Assembly: GCA_002345675.1 (NCBI GenBank)
Contig: DDWL01000043.1
Location: 45,114 to 103,463 of the forward strand
Direction: 5' to 3'
Length of the DNA: 58,350 bases
From: Bacteroidales bacterium UBA2287
GTDB lineage: Bacteria; Bacteroidota; Bacteroidia; Bacteroidales; Tenuifilaceae
Shown in pieces: positions 1 through 8,909 of the stretch. The notes under the pieces were generated by a model that saw only the letters and a program-made list of their open reading frames with translations, ran no database searches and had not been told where the DNA came from. Position 1 is the first letter of the stretch. Every line of letters starts with the position of its first letter. Both the position numbers and the translations under genes were made by a program.

Positions 1-3
1 GCT

Positions 4-25
4 AGGTACGGAATATTCTGTACCT
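4..25. repeat. 22-bp imperfect palindrome upstream of mqnC
   Basis: Ten-base arms (AGGTAC...GTACCT around GAATATTC) are complementary apart from one symmetric position pair. It lies about 150 bp upstream of mqnC and well upstream of its likely promoter. It could be an operator or the remains of a terminator of a gene outside the window. A second small hairpin (GTCCC-taat-GGGAC) lies at 73-86. Confidence 0.35.
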
Positions 26-153
26 TACGGCACAGAAAAATAATGTTTTGTAATATCTTTTACCGATATTTTGTCCCTAATGGGACACTATTTTTTAAAT
101 GCGTTTGCCCTGTCATTCTTATATTAAACCGCCAATCAATTAATTATTAAAAT

Positions 154-161
154 TACCTTTG
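154..161 (+). promoter_or_regulatory. Bacteroidota -7 box (TACCTTTG) for mqnC
   Basis: Exact match to the TAnnTTTG -7 consensus used by the Bacteroidota primary sigma factor. It ends 19 bases before the mqnC ATG. No clear -33 TTTG is seen. Confidence 0.5.
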
Positions 162-180
162 CATTTATTAAATCAACTAC

Positions 181-1350
181 ATGGAGTTTAACATCGATGC
201 GCTGCTTAACAGAGCGCTAAAAAAGGAGAACTTAACCGCCGAAGAAGGGCTTCACCTTTTCGAAAAGGCTTCGCTGTCCGACCTTATGTTTGTTGGTCAC
301 GAGCTCCGAAAAATGCATGTGCCCGGAAATAAGGTAACATGGCAAATCGACCGAAATGTAAACATTACCAACGTATGCATTTCGGGGTGTAAGTTTTGTA
401 ACTTTCATTGTGGCATTCGAAGCGATAATGCCTACATAACCTCGGTTGCCGAGTATGTTATTAAAATCGACGAAATGCTTCGCTACGGAGGCGAGCAGCT
501 TTTAATGCAGGGAGGGCTACATCCTAAGCTTGGGCTTAGCTTTTACCTAAATCTTTTTGGTGAAATTAAAAGTCGTTACCCCAATATTAAACTACACGCA
601 CTTGGGCCTCCCGAAGTTGCGCACTTGGCTCAACTCGAAAGCATGAGCTACAGGCAAGTTCTTGAGGAATTGGTTGCTGCTGGGCTCGACAGTTTACCTG
701 GAGCAGGAGCCGAAATTTTGAGCGACAGGGTTCGCAAACTTATTTCGCCAGGAAAACCAAACACTAAAGCATGGGTCGATGTAATGACAGAAGCCCACAA
801 AATGGGACTTCTTACAACAGCAACAATGATGTTTGGGCACGTTGAAACGCACATTGAGCGATTGGAGCACTTTGTAACAATTCGAAACATTCAAAGTAAA
901 AAGCCCGAAAATACTATTGGCTTTTCAGCTTTTATTTCGTGGCCATTTCAGGACAGCGGAACCTCGCTATCGCGAATGGGCGTTCGTAATTCGATTAGTC
1001 CCGAGGAGTATATTCGCATGGTAGCTATTAGTCGTATAATGCTGCCAAATATTAACCACATTCAGGCATCGTGGCTTACTGTTGGCGTTGAAACAGCACA
1101 GCTTTGCTTACATGCTGGAGCCGACGACTTTGGGTCGATTATGATTGAGGAAAACGTTGTTTCATCGGCAGGCGCAAAAAATAAAATGGATGCCTACGGC
1201 ATACAAACTGCAATAAACGATGCGGGTTTCGAGCCCCAGCTTCGTAATCAGGCTTACGACTACATTACAATGCCCGACAGTGAGTTCTCAAAAATATTAA
1301 CCCCCGACAAATTGAATTTGGGCCAAGAGGCAGAAGAGCAGCCCGTATAA
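181..1350 (+). CDS. mqnC: Cyclic dehypoxanthine futalosine synthase (radical SAM)
   Basis: Radical SAM enzyme of the futalosine menaquinone pathway; it cyclises dehypoxanthine futalosine to the cyclic form in the cytoplasm. The 389-residue protein has the CxxxCxxC cluster motif at C66, C70 and C73 (CISGCKFC), then LLMQGGLHP and HALGPPEV blocks. The C-terminal SIMIEENVVSSAGA block is typical of MqnC rather than of the paralogue MqnE, which is why I call MqnC. Length fits the family. It is transcribed alone, with a TAnnTTTG box upstream and a bidirectional terminator downstream. No other mqn gene is in the window, so the pathway is scattered. It implies menaquinone made from chorismate without the classical MenFDHCEB route. 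Confidence 0.9.
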   Translation: MEFNIDALLNRALKKENLTAEEGLHLFEKASLSDLMFVGHELRKMHVPGNKVTWQIDRNVNITNVCISGCKFCNFHCGIRSDNAYITSVAEYVIKIDEMLRYGGEQLLMQGGLHPKLGLSFYLNLFGEIKSRYPNIKLHALGPPEVAHLAQLESMSYRQVLEELVAAGLDSLPGAGAEILSDRVRKLISPGKPNTKAWVDVMTEAHKMGLLTTATMMFGHVETHIERLEHFVTIRNIQSKKPENTIGFSAFISWPFQDSGTSLSRMGVRNSISPEEYIRMVAISRIMLPNINHIQASWLTVGVETAQLCLHAGADDFGSIMIEENVVSSAGAKNKMDAYGIQTAINDAGFEPQLRNQAYDYITMPDSEFSKILTPDKLNLGQEAEEQPV

Positions 1351-1372
1351 TTTTTTAAATTATTTCGAAACG

Positions 1373-1408
1373 AAAAGAGCCCTGGAATTTCCAGAGCTCT
1401 TTTTTTTA
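1373..1408 (+). terminator. Bidirectional rho-independent terminator
   Basis: The stem AGAGCcCTGG / CCAGaGCTCT around an AATTT loop has one mismatch, with an A-run on the left and a T-run on the right. It can end both mqnC (plus) and the converging lipoprotein gene (minus). Confidence 0.8.
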
Positions 1409-1422
1409 GTAAAATATCAATG

Positions 1423-2247
1423 CTACAACCTTCCTCTTAGGTTAATGGTGTAAACATTTCCGTTTACGGTAAGGGTTGCAATTCTGTCGCAGGTGCCATC
1501 GCCATAGTCGAGAACAGCTGTTTGGTTGTTTACAACAAATTCGATAATACCTTGTACAATCCAACGACAGTTCATTTTTACAATTAGGGGCGAAGTAATT
1601 TCGTGCACATACTCATTCCCGTTACGATTCACACCAGTGGCAGTTCCTGTAATTGAGTACTCATCATCAATTATAACGGCAGGAGTATTGTATCCAGCAT
1701 TCCAAGTACGAACTCGACTTGCGTTTCTTGTGTAGAAAGTTCCATCGGCAAAATCGACACGGCCACCTGTTAAAGTTATTGTAAACTGATAGGTACCCGT
1801 TTTTTCAATAATTTTAGTTCCCTGAACTGGTAAGTCGTTAATAGTAAGGCTAGTAAGTCTCACTTGTCTCCAGAATACTTCTTGTGCATAGCGACCAACC
1901 ATTTTAACTACGATGATGCCATTTTTAATTCTGTCGGGGCGGCGAGCATTTGCAAAGTTGACAAAGGTAATTGTGTGTATTACGGTATCGCCCGAGAAAG
2001 TGGTAGCTACAGTTCGTGTTCCGGTTCCTTCGACTTGTGTTTCAATCGAACTTTTTAATGCACTGCCGGTATAGCTTAAACTAGCATCGTCGGCTTCGGC
2101 TAAAATTTCATCGAAGTAATCGCCTACTTCATCGTCTTGCTGAAGAACTTCGGCAAGGGGAGTGGTTTCATCTTCCTTATTGCACGAAGTAAAACTGAAT
2201 GCGGCTACCATTAAAGCTGCTGCTGCGAAATAATTTAGTGCTTTCAT
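1423..2247 (-). CDS. Hypothetical lipoprotein downstream of fecR
   Basis: A 274-residue protein I do not recognise. It begins with a lipoprotein signal peptide: MKALNY, a hydrophobic stretch, then the lipobox FTSC with the acylated cysteine at about residue 22, followed by an acidic linker. The rest is predicted beta-rich, with alternating polar/hydrophobic strands and many Thr, Val and Ile residues, and has no motif I can name. It lies 41 bp downstream of the FecR-like gene on the same strand, so the two probably form an operon. The lipoprotein may be the partner or output of that regulator. Presumably it is anchored in the outer membrane. Confidence 0.7.
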   Translation of the reverse strand: MKALNYFAAAALMVAAFSFTSCNKEDETTPLAEVLQQDDEVGDYFDEILAEADDASLSYTGSALKSSIETQVEGTGTRTVATTFSGDTVIHTITFVNFANARRPDRIKNGIIVVKMVGRYAQEVFWRQVRLTSLTINDLPVQGTKIIEKTGTYQFTITLTGGRVDFADGTFYTRNASRVRTWNAGYNTPAVIIDDEYSITGTATGVNRNGNEYVHEITSPLIVKMNCRWIVQGIIEFVVNNQTAVLDYGDGTCDRIATLTVNGNVYTINLRGRL

Positions 2248-2288
2248 TTTTTTAAAATTTAAAGGTTAGTTGTTTTGTTTAACTATAG

Positions 2289-3161
2289 TTATTGTTCGGT
2301 TACCTGTATTATGCCGTTTTTTTCAATCCAGCTTAGTTTCATTGGTAGGCAAACCAAATCGAGCGCTTCGTTTAAGTTGTTTTTGTTGAAATAGCCTGTG
2401 TAATTCCTCCCTTTTAAGTTGATTGATTTTATTTTTATGTTGAACTGACGAGACAACTCATCGACAACATTTTGAAGGGGTTCGTTGCTGTAAAAGAACT
2501 CTCCATTTGTCCACGAGCCCATTGCTTCCTTAGTTTCTTCAACAGGCACTGCTAGCTGCTGCTCTTTTGCCACAGTTTTTAAGCCAGGATTAAGTATAAC
2601 ACGTTGTTTGGTTTTGTTGTTTTGCACCTGAACTTTTCCTTCGAGGCAAACTACACGCACTTCGTTACCACGCGAGTAAACATTAAAAACGGTACCAAGA
2701 ACTTGAGTTGTCGATTCGCCAGAAACTACGCTGAACTGTTTACCTTTTCTCACTGTAAAAAGTGCCTCGCCAGCCATCTTAACTTTACGATTGAAGCTCC
2801 ATGTTGCCGAGTTATACTCAATTCGAGTATCGGCATTTAGTAGAACATTGCTGCTGTCGGGAAGAATTACAACAAGTTGAGAACCTGCTTGTGCGTAGTA
2901 CTCTTTTTTACCAACGTAGTAGTAGGTTAGCGAGAATGCAACAAAGGCAAATGGAATTAGTACAGCTGCAGCCCTTAGCGTTTTTTTCCATAATGGAACT
3001 ACCGATACTTCTTTAACTTGGCTAATGCCATGCGAAATACTATTCCAAATTTCTTCTTTATCCTTTTGAACCGGCACCCTAAAACTGAGCATAAGCATAT
3101 CGATCGACTTTTCTAGTCTTTCTTTGCTCATTTCGGATTTTATGTTTTTTGAAAGTGCCAT
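2289..3161 (-). CDS. FecR-family anti-sigma regulator, without a neighbouring sigma factor
   Basis: A 290-residue inner-membrane protein of the FecR type. It has a cytoplasmic N-terminus of about 80 residues, one membrane segment at about 85-107 (VLIPFAFVAFSLTYYYVG), a periplasmic FecR domain at about 115-205, and a C-terminal DUF4974/STN-like domain at about 220-290. Family members normally hold an ECF sigma factor inactive until a TonB-dependent receptor signals. Here no sigma-70 gene lies upstream: the next gene is dnaE, divergent. No SusC/SusD pair is present either. The lipoprotein gene follows on the same strand. The start used gives a sensible N-terminus; a later Met at residue 11 is possible. 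Confidence 0.85.
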   Translation of the reverse strand: MALSKNIKSEMSKERLEKSIDMLMLSFRVPVQKDKEEIWNSISHGISQVKEVSVVPLWKKTLRAAAVLIPFAFVAFSLTYYYVGKKEYYAQAGSQLVVILPDSSNVLLNADTRIEYNSATWSFNRKVKMAGEALFTVRKGKQFSVVSGESTTQVLGTVFNVYSRGNEVRVVCLEGKVQVQNNKTKQRVILNPGLKTVAKEQQLAVPVEETKEAMGSWTNGEFFYSNEPLQNVVDELSRQFNIKIKSINLKGRNYTGYFNKNNLNEALDLVCLPMKLSWIEKNGIIQVTEQ

Positions 3162-3230
3162 TTCAATTTTGTTTTCAACTATGATACAATGGCAACTTAA
3201 AATACCCTACCAGAAAATGTGTTTTTTTTA

Positions 3231-3359
3231 TTGAGCCTTCAGTCGGCAGTCTTCAGTCCACGGTTCGCAGTCTTCAGTCCACATTCCGCATTCCGCAGTC
3301 TTCAGTCTTCAGTCTTCGGACTTCCGTCTTCCGTCTTCCTACTGTGTCCTACTGTGTCT
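3231..3359. repeat. Degenerate short tandem repeats (CAGTCTTCAGTC family)
   Basis: About 130 bp built from variants of 6-7-base units such as cagtcttcagtc, ccgcattccgcag, cttccgtcttccgtc and ctactgtgtcctactgtg. The unit changes gradually along the block. There is no reading frame of interest and no CRISPR-like spacing. Confidence 0.75.
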
Positions 3360-3377
3360 TCCCGATAACTATCGGGA
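3360..3377. repeat. Palindrome TCCCGATA-AC-TATCGGGA
   Basis: Perfect 8-bp arms around a 2-base centre, directly after the tandem repeat block. A copy with one base missing occurs at 24819-24835, so it is probably a dispersed intergenic element of this genome. Confidence 0.6.
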
Positions 3378-3449
3378 GTGGTAAAATTATTCAGATCAAT
3401 TTTTTTCCAATACTTATTAACATCACCTAAAAGCCACTTCCCATATCAC

Positions 3450-3457
3450 TATCTTTG
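3450..3457 (+). promoter_or_regulatory. -7 box (TATCTTTG) for dnaE
   Basis: Exact TAnnTTTG match about 53 bp before the ATG chosen for dnaE, which would leave a leader of roughly 45 bases. Confidence 0.45.
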
Positions 3458-3510
3458 AATGTTGAGTTTTTGCTCAATTATGTTTGCGTAATGCGCTAAA
3501 AATCATTGTA

Positions 3511-6500
3511 ATGAGCAACTTTGTACACCTTCATGTTCACACGCAGTATTCAATCCTCGACGGGGCTTCGAGCATAAAAGGGCTAATTCAAAAAGCCAAG
3601 GGCTTAGGAATGAATGCTGTTGCCATTACCGATCATGGTAACATGTTTGGTGTTAAGGAGTTTGTAAACGAGGTCGACAAGGCAAACAAGGATTTGCATT
3701 CGCAAATAAAGGATTTAAAAAATGAAATTTCGTGCCTAAAACAGGCCGAAGCACCCGATAACGATTCGAAAATTCAGGAACTTGAGGGCAAAATAAAAGC
3801 TATTCAGGCAACTCTTTTTAAACCCATTATTGGCTGCGAAGCATACGTTGCAAAGAATAGCCGTTTCGACAGGTCCGACAAGGAGGACAGGAGTGGGTAT
3901 CACCTTGTGCTTTTAGCAAAAAACTTGGTTGGTTACCATAATCTTGTAAGGCTGGTTTCGTACTCGTGGATCGAAGGTTTTTACTATAAGCCTCGTATCG
4001 ACAAGGAAATTCTCCGTAAGTACAGCGAGGGAATTATTGCTTCGTCGGCTTGCTTGGGTGGCGACATTCCACAGGCAATTCTCGCGGGTAATGTCGAGTT
4101 GGCCGAGGAGCTTATTTACGATTACCGCGATATTTTTGGCGACGATTTTTACCTCGAAATAATGCTTCACCCAAATCCTTCGCACGACACTTACCACGAG
4201 CAAAAAAAGGTTAACGAGGTTATTATTGCGCTATCGAAAAAAACTGGGGTTAAGTGCATTGCAACCAACGACGTTCACTTTATTAGCGCCAGCGATGCCG
4301 AGGCGCACGACAGGCTTATTTGCATAAATACAGCTACCGATATTGAGGAAACTAACAGGCTTATTTACACAAAGCAGGAATACTTGAAAAGCCCCAGCGA
4401 AATGCTGCAGCTTTTCCCTGAATTTCCCGAGGCCATATCAAATACACTCGAAATTGCCAGTAAGGTCGAGGCTTATCCGCTTAGGCACGACCCAATTATG
4501 CCCGACTTTCCGCTGCCCGACGGTTTTACCGATTTTAACGAATACCTACGTCACATTGCATACATTGGCGCCGAAATGCGATGGAAAGATAAAATTACCG
4601 ATGAGCATCGTGAGCGCCTCGACTTTGAACTGCATGTAATTGCAAAAATGGGTTACCCCAGTTACTTTTTAATTGTTTGGGATTTTTTAAAAGCAGCTCG
4701 CGAAATGGGCGTTTCGGTTGGTCCTGGTCGTGGTTCGGCTGCTGGCTCGGCAGTTGCATACTGTTTGCGTATAACAGATATTGACCCCATAAAATACGAC
4801 CTACTTTTTGAGCGATTTCTTAATCCCGAGCGTATATCGATGCCCGATATTGATATCGATTTCGATGAGGACGGAAGGGAAGAGGTGCTAAAATGGGTTG
4901 TGAACAAGTACGGCAAAAAACGCGTTGCTCACATTATTACATTTGGCACAATGGCTGCAAAAATGGCCATTCGCGATGTAGCCCGTGTGCAAAAACTCGA
5001 CCTTTCAATAAGCGATAAGCTTGCGAAGCTTGTTCCCGAACGACCAGGTGTAACCCTTGCTCAGGCATTCAAAGAGGTTCCTGAGTTAAGTCAGTATAAA
5101 ACTTCCGAAAATTCAAAGGTTCGCGATACGCTTCAGTATGCCGAGGTTCTCGAGGGTTCAGTTCGCCAAACTGGCGTTCATGCCTGTGGAATTATTATTG
5201 GTCGCAACGACCTCGAAGAGCATATACCGCTTAGCACGGCAAAGGAAACCGAACTTTACGTTACCCAATTCGACGGAAGCCATGTTGAGGATGTAGGCCT
5301 TCTGAAAATGGACTTTTTAGGGCTTAAAACGCTTTCGATTATTAAGGATGCCATAATTCTGGTAAAGGAATCGAAAGGCGTTGATATTGACCTCGACACA
5401 ATTCCTCTCGACGATCCAAAAACATTCCAGCTCTTTTCAAACGGCGACACAACAGCAATATTCCAGTTCGAGTCGCCCGGAATGAAAAAACACTTAAAGG
5501 CCTTAAAGCCTAACCGCATTGAGGACCTTATTGCCATGAACGCCCTTTACCGTCCAGGGCCAATTGAGTATATTCCAAGTTTTATTAACCGTAAGCACGG
5601 CCGCGAAAAAATTGAGTACGACATTCCCGAAATGGAGGAGTACCTAAAGGATACCTACGGAATTACTGTGTACCAGGAGCAGGTTATGCTTTTATCGCAA
5701 AAACTTGCTGGCTTTACCAAGGGGCAAGCCGACACGCTCCGAAAAGCAATGGGAAAGAAGCAGAAGGATGTGATGGACAAAATGAAAGCGCAGTTTGTTG
5801 CCGGCTGTGCGGCTAAAGGTTTCGACACAAAAAAAGTGGAAAAGGTTTGGACCGACTGGGAAGCATTTGCACAGTACGCTTTTAATAAGTCGCACTCCAC
5901 ATGCTACGCATACATTGCCTATCAAACGGCTTACATTAAGGCCAATTACCCAAGCGAATTTATGGCTGCCGTTTTAAGCCGTAACCTCTCCGACATAAAG
6001 AAGATTACAACTTTTATGGACGAGTGTCGCCGCATGGGACTTCAAGTTCTTGGCCCCGATGTTAACGAGAGCAACTACAAGTTTTCGGTAATGCAAAATG
6101 GCGATGTTCGCTTTGGGTTGGGAGCAGTTAAAGGCATTGGCGAAGCCGCAGTTGCCAATATAGTTGAGGAACGACGGAATGCAGGGAAGTTCACCGACAT
6201 TTACAATATGGTGGAAAGGGTAAATCTTCAGTCGGTAAATAAAAAGAATATGGAAGCTCTTGTTATTGCAGGGGCTCTCGATAACCTTACACCGTACAAC
6301 CGAGCGCAGTTTTTTGCCCCCGATATAAAGGGTTCCACTTTTATTGAAATGCTAATTCGCTTTGGTTCGAAAAAGCAAACCGAGCGCAATAATGTTCAGC
6401 AAACCCTTTTTGGCGACATGGGCGGAGCAGGATTCGAAATGCAAAAACCCGAGCCTCCCGTTGTCGATGAATGGATGAAACTCGAACGCCTCAACAAGGA

Positions 6501-7119
6501 AAAGGAACTAATTGGAATTTACCTTTCGGCTCACCCGCTCGACGACTATAAACTCGAAATTGAAAGTTTTTGTACAAAGTCGCTTGCCAATATGCACGAA
6601 ATTAACACGTTGGTAGGTCGCGACATTACCTTTGCAGGTATTATAACTTCGGCTAAAATAATGCCAACAAAAAAGGGAACGTATTACTGCCGGTTAACGC
6701 TCGAAGATTACACCGATTCGTTCGAAATTGCCCTATTTGGAAAAGACTTTGAGGATTACCGAAAGTTTTTGTACGATGGTTATTCCATAATGGTAAAGGG
6801 AAAGGTTGAACCCAATAAATTTCGAAATAACGAACCTGAGTTTAGGGTAAAAAGCATGCATATGCTCGAAGATGTTAGAAACGAAATGGTTAAAAATCTT
6901 ACCATAACTATCAACTTAAATGAAATAAACGAGTCGTTAATCGATGAAATAAACGAACTTAGCAATGGAAATACAGGAAAAACGCAGCTAAGGTTTAAGG
7001 TGCGCGATCCCGAAAGTAATATTTCGCTCGATTTGTTCTCGCGTAATACTAAGGTTAGCATTCAGCCTGAACTTATTGAAAGGTTAAGACGCTTAGACCT
7101 AAACTTTAAGGTAAATTAG
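3511..7119 (+). CDS. dnaE: DNA polymerase III alpha subunit
   Basis: Catalytic subunit of the replicative polymerase, 1202 residues. The N-terminal PHP domain starts FVHLHVHTQYSILDG. The catalytic acidic motif PDIDIDFDEDGR begins at about residue 445, followed by FGTMAAKMAIRDV, the beta-binding tail region and a C-terminal OB domain. The PHP metal ligands look intact (HLHVH, ITDHGN, TNDVHF), unlike the degenerate E. coli domain, so intrinsic 3'-5' proofreading is possible. Residues about 55-105 form a charged, coiled-coil-like insertion in PHP that E. coli lacks. I chose the ATG at 3511 (MSNFVHLHVH); an in-frame TTG at 3484 would add nine residues not expected for the family. Confidence 0.95.
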   Translation: MSNFVHLHVHTQYSILDGASSIKGLIQKAKGLGMNAVAITDHGNMFGVKEFVNEVDKANKDLHSQIKDLKNEISCLKQAEAPDNDSKIQELEGKIKAIQATLFKPIIGCEAYVAKNSRFDRSDKEDRSGYHLVLLAKNLVGYHNLVRLVSYSWIEGFYYKPRIDKEILRKYSEGIIASSACLGGDIPQAILAGNVELAEELIYDYRDIFGDDFYLEIMLHPNPSHDTYHEQKKVNEVIIALSKKTGVKCIATNDVHFISASDAEAHDRLICINTATDIEETNRLIYTKQEYLKSPSEMLQLFPEFPEAISNTLEIASKVEAYPLRHDPIMPDFPLPDGFTDFNEYLRHIAYIGAEMRWKDKITDEHRERLDFELHVIAKMGYPSYFLIVWDFLKAAREMGVSVGPGRGSAAGSAVAYCLRITDIDPIKYDLLFERFLNPERISMPDIDIDFDEDGREEVLKWVVNKYGKKRVAHIITFGTMAAKMAIRDVARVQKLDLSISDKLAKLVPERPGVTLAQAFKEVPELSQYKTSENSKVRDTLQYAEVLEGSVRQTGVHACGIIIGRNDLEEHIPLSTAKETELYVTQFDGSHVEDVGLLKMDFLGLKTLSIIKDAIILVKESKGVDIDLDTIPLDDPKTFQLFSNGDTTAIFQFESPGMKKHLKALKPNRIEDLIAMNALYRPGPIEYIPSFINRKHGREKIEYDIPEMEEYLKDTYGITVYQEQVMLLSQKLAGFTKGQADTLRKAMGKKQKDVMDKMKAQFVAGCAAKGFDTKKVEKVWTDWEAFAQYAFNKSHSTCYAYIAYQTAYIKANYPSEFMAAVLSRNLSDIKKITTFMDECRRMGLQVLGPDVNESNYKFSVMQNGDVRFGLGAVKGIGEAAVANIVEERRNAGKFTDIYNMVERVNLQSVNKKNMEALVIAGALDNLTPYNRAQFFAPDIKGSTFIEMLIRFGSKKQTERNNVQQTLFGDMGGAGFEMQKPEPPVVDEWMKLERLNKEKELIGIYLSAHPLDDYKLEIESFCTKSLANMHEINTLVGRDITFAGIITSAKIMPTKKGTYYCRLTLEDYTDSFEIALFGKDFEDYRKFLYDGYSIMVKGKVEPNKFRNNEPEFRVKSMHMLEDVRNEMVKNLTITINLNEINESLIDEINELSNGNTGKTQLRFKVRDPESNISLDLFSRNTKVSIQPELIERLRRLDLNFKVN

Positions 7120-7211
7120 TTGAAGAAAAAAAGCTGAATGTTTCAACATTTTTATCGGGAAACTGTTAATTTTACCAAACAATAATAAATAACCTCATAA
7201 AAACAAATAAT

Positions 7212-7529
7212 ATGGCACTTGAAGTAACCGACAGCAATTTTGAAGAACTGGTTTTAAAATCGGATAAAACCGTAATGCTCGACTTTTGGGCCGAGTGGTG
7301 TGGTCCTTGCCGAATGATTGCCCCTTTTGTTGAGCAAATGCACGACGAATTTAAAGGCAAAGCAGTAATTGGTAAAGTTGATGTTGACAATAATCCCGGC
7401 ATTGCAGCTCGTTTCGGAATTCGCAACATTCCAACAATTCTATTCATTAAAAATGGCGAAGTAATTGATAAACAAATTGGTGCAGTTCCAAAAAATGCAC
7501 TTGTTGCAAAACTCGAATCGCATTTGTAA
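7212..7529 (+). CDS. trxA: Thioredoxin
   Basis: A 105-residue cytoplasmic disulfide reductase. The redox motif WCGPC lies at about residues 28-32 in FWAEWCGPCRM, followed by the conserved cis-proline segment IRNIPTILF and a C-terminal helix. Length and motifs are those of a classical single-domain thioredoxin with no signal peptide. It lies 92 bp downstream of dnaE on the same strand and is closed by a strong terminator. Co-transcription with dnaE is possible, since no terminator lies between them. Confidence 0.95.
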   Translation: MALEVTDSNFEELVLKSDKTVMLDFWAEWCGPCRMIAPFVEQMHDEFKGKAVIGKVDVDNNPGIAARFGIRNIPTILFIKNGEVIDKQIGAVPKNALVAKLESHL

Positions 7530-7545
7530 AAATTTTTTTCAACTT

Positions 7546-7577
7546 AAACGGTCGGGGGAGGCTTCGACCGTTTTTTT
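7546..7577 (+). terminator. Rho-independent terminator after trxA
   Basis: The stem ACGGTCG / CGACCGT around a purine-rich loop is followed by seven T residues, directly after the trxA stop. Confidence 0.85.
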
Positions 7578-7634
7578 GTTTTTACATATAATGGTAGAGA
7601 ATTCGAATTAAAAATTAGGACTAATTGAAAATAC

Positions 7635-8198
7635 ATGTATCAGAAAGACTTGGGTAAACTAAAACTGGAAATTCAACTTAGTGCAAAAAATGGAGTTGAT
7701 TTTATAGTTGCAGCTAGCATTGTTTGGCTTGGAGTTTATGTAATATGGACTTTAGATTATCCATCATACGAAAAAAGTATTTTTACACTTTTTATTGGTG
7801 CAGTTTTACTTCCATTTGCATTTGGTTTATCAAAAGCATTCAAAACTAATTGGAAAATAAAAGATAATCCATTACAGCCCCTTGGATTGTGGTTGAATTT
7901 CGCACAGCTAGTTTATTTTCCTTTCCTTGTTTTTACATTGATTAAATGTCCCGGTTACTTTATAATGGCTTACGCAATTATAACAGGGGCACATCTTTTT
8001 CCGTATGCGTGGTTTTATGATGAAATTGGGTATGCAATTGCTGCAATTTTAATTTCGGTGGGTGCATTAGTAATTTCGTTATCGGTCGAGCCTGGAAAAA
8101 TATACTTTATTCCAATTTATACAGCGGTAATCCTATTATTATTAGGTATATGGATATATGTAAACTATATGAAACTGCGAAAAAAACATGAGCGATAA
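7635..8198 (+). CDS. Six-helix membrane protein, DUF7010-like
   Basis: A 187-residue protein with about six hydrophobic segments, at roughly 22-40, 47-63, 87-105, 108-125, 129-150 and 157-176, and a basic C-terminal tail. The blocks DNPLQPLGLWLNFAQLVY and AYAIITGAHLFPYAWFY resemble the DUF7010 family, which has no established function. It stands alone, about 100 bp after the trxA terminator and 135 bp before the next gene. Codon use is more A+T-rich than in dnaE. The family assignment is from memory of conserved blocks and is moderate. Confidence 0.65.
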   Translation: MYQKDLGKLKLEIQLSAKNGVDFIVAASIVWLGVYVIWTLDYPSYEKSIFTLFIGAVLLPFAFGLSKAFKTNWKIKDNPLQPLGLWLNFAQLVYFPFLVFTLIKCPGYFIMAYAIITGAHLFPYAWFYDEIGYAIAAILISVGALVISLSVEPGKIYFIPIYTAVILLLLGIWIYVNYMKLRKKHER

Positions 8199-8333
8199 CA
8201 TCGCTGATGTATAATGCAGTCCGAATGGTTAATTCAAACTTCTTACTCCTTATCAACTTTCATTTATGCGAACAGCGAATTACTCCGAAATGCTCACTTA
8301 TCTTAACCTTTACCATTCCTAATACTTAATAAT

Positions 8334-8909
8334 ATGCGAGTGTGTGTGTTTTGCGCTTCGAGCGCAAAGGTTTCTGAAGAATACTTCGAAGCAACCCGTC
8401 AGGTTGCCAAACATTTGGTTGACCATAAGACAACCATAGTTTACGGTGGTGGTTCGGTTGGCTTAATGGGTTGCCTTGCCGACACGGCAATGGAACTTGG
8501 GGGTGAGGTTGTTGGCGTTTTACCTCGCTTTATGGACAAGGTTGAATGGGGGCATAAAAAAATTAGCCAAATGAGTTTGGTTAAGGATATGCGCGAGCGC
8601 AAAAAACTTCTTATAAAAGATGTTGATGCTGTTATTGCCCTTCCAGGTGGCTGCGGAACCCTTGAAGAGTTAATGGAGGTTTATACATTAAAGCGATTAG
8701 GCAAATTTACAAAGCCAATAATTGTGCTTAACACAAATAATTTCTACATGCACCTCGAGTTGCTAATCGAAAAAATGATTGAGGAGCAGTTTATGCGCCA
8801 CGAACACAGGCAAATTTGGCAAATGGTAAGCAACCCCAACGATATTATTCCTGCCATTCTATCGGCTCCCGCGTGGGACTCGTCGGCAATTAAATTTGCT
8901 GCTGTTTAG
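8334..8909 (+). CDS. LOG-family (TIGR00730) Rossmann-fold nucleotide hydrolase
   Basis: A 191-residue cytosolic protein of the lysine-decarboxylase-like LOG family, related to enzymes that cleave cytokinin riboside 5'-monophosphates or other nucleoside monophosphates to base and ribose phosphate. The hallmark PGGCGTLEE motif is at about residues 103-111, and the N-terminal VCVFCASSA and GGGSVGLMG blocks line the nucleotide site. The natural substrate in bacteria without cytokinins is uncertain. Its TAG stop overlaps by 4 bases the stop of the converging ribD gene. Confidence 0.85.
   Translation: MRVCVFCASSAKVSEEYFEATRQVAKHLVDHKTTIVYGGGSVGLMGCLADTAMELGGEVVGVLPRFMDKVEWGHKKISQMSLVKDMRERKKLLIKDVDAVIALPGGCGTLEELMEVYTLKRLGKFTKPIIVLNTNNFYMHLELLIEKMIEEQFMRHEHRQIWQMVSNPNDIIPAILSAPAWDSSAIKFAAV

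Larger units (their letters stand above)
3162..3510. other. Divergent intergenic region between fecR and dnaE
   Basis: About 350 bp with no convincing gene. It contains the degenerate tandem repeat block, a TCCCGATA palindrome and the dnaE -7 box, each listed separately. Confidence 0.6.

Noticed and set aside
181..1350. MqnE (aminofutalosine synthase) instead of MqnC
   Set aside because: The SIMIEENVVSSAGA and QLLMQGGLHP blocks fit MqnC better.
3231..3359. CRISPR-like array
   Set aside because: Units are 6-12 bases, degenerate and contiguous, without spacers of uniform length, and there are no cas genes.
3484..3510. TTG start for dnaE
   Set aside because: The ATG at 3511 gives the expected family N-terminus MSNFVHLHVH; the extra nine residues are not typical.
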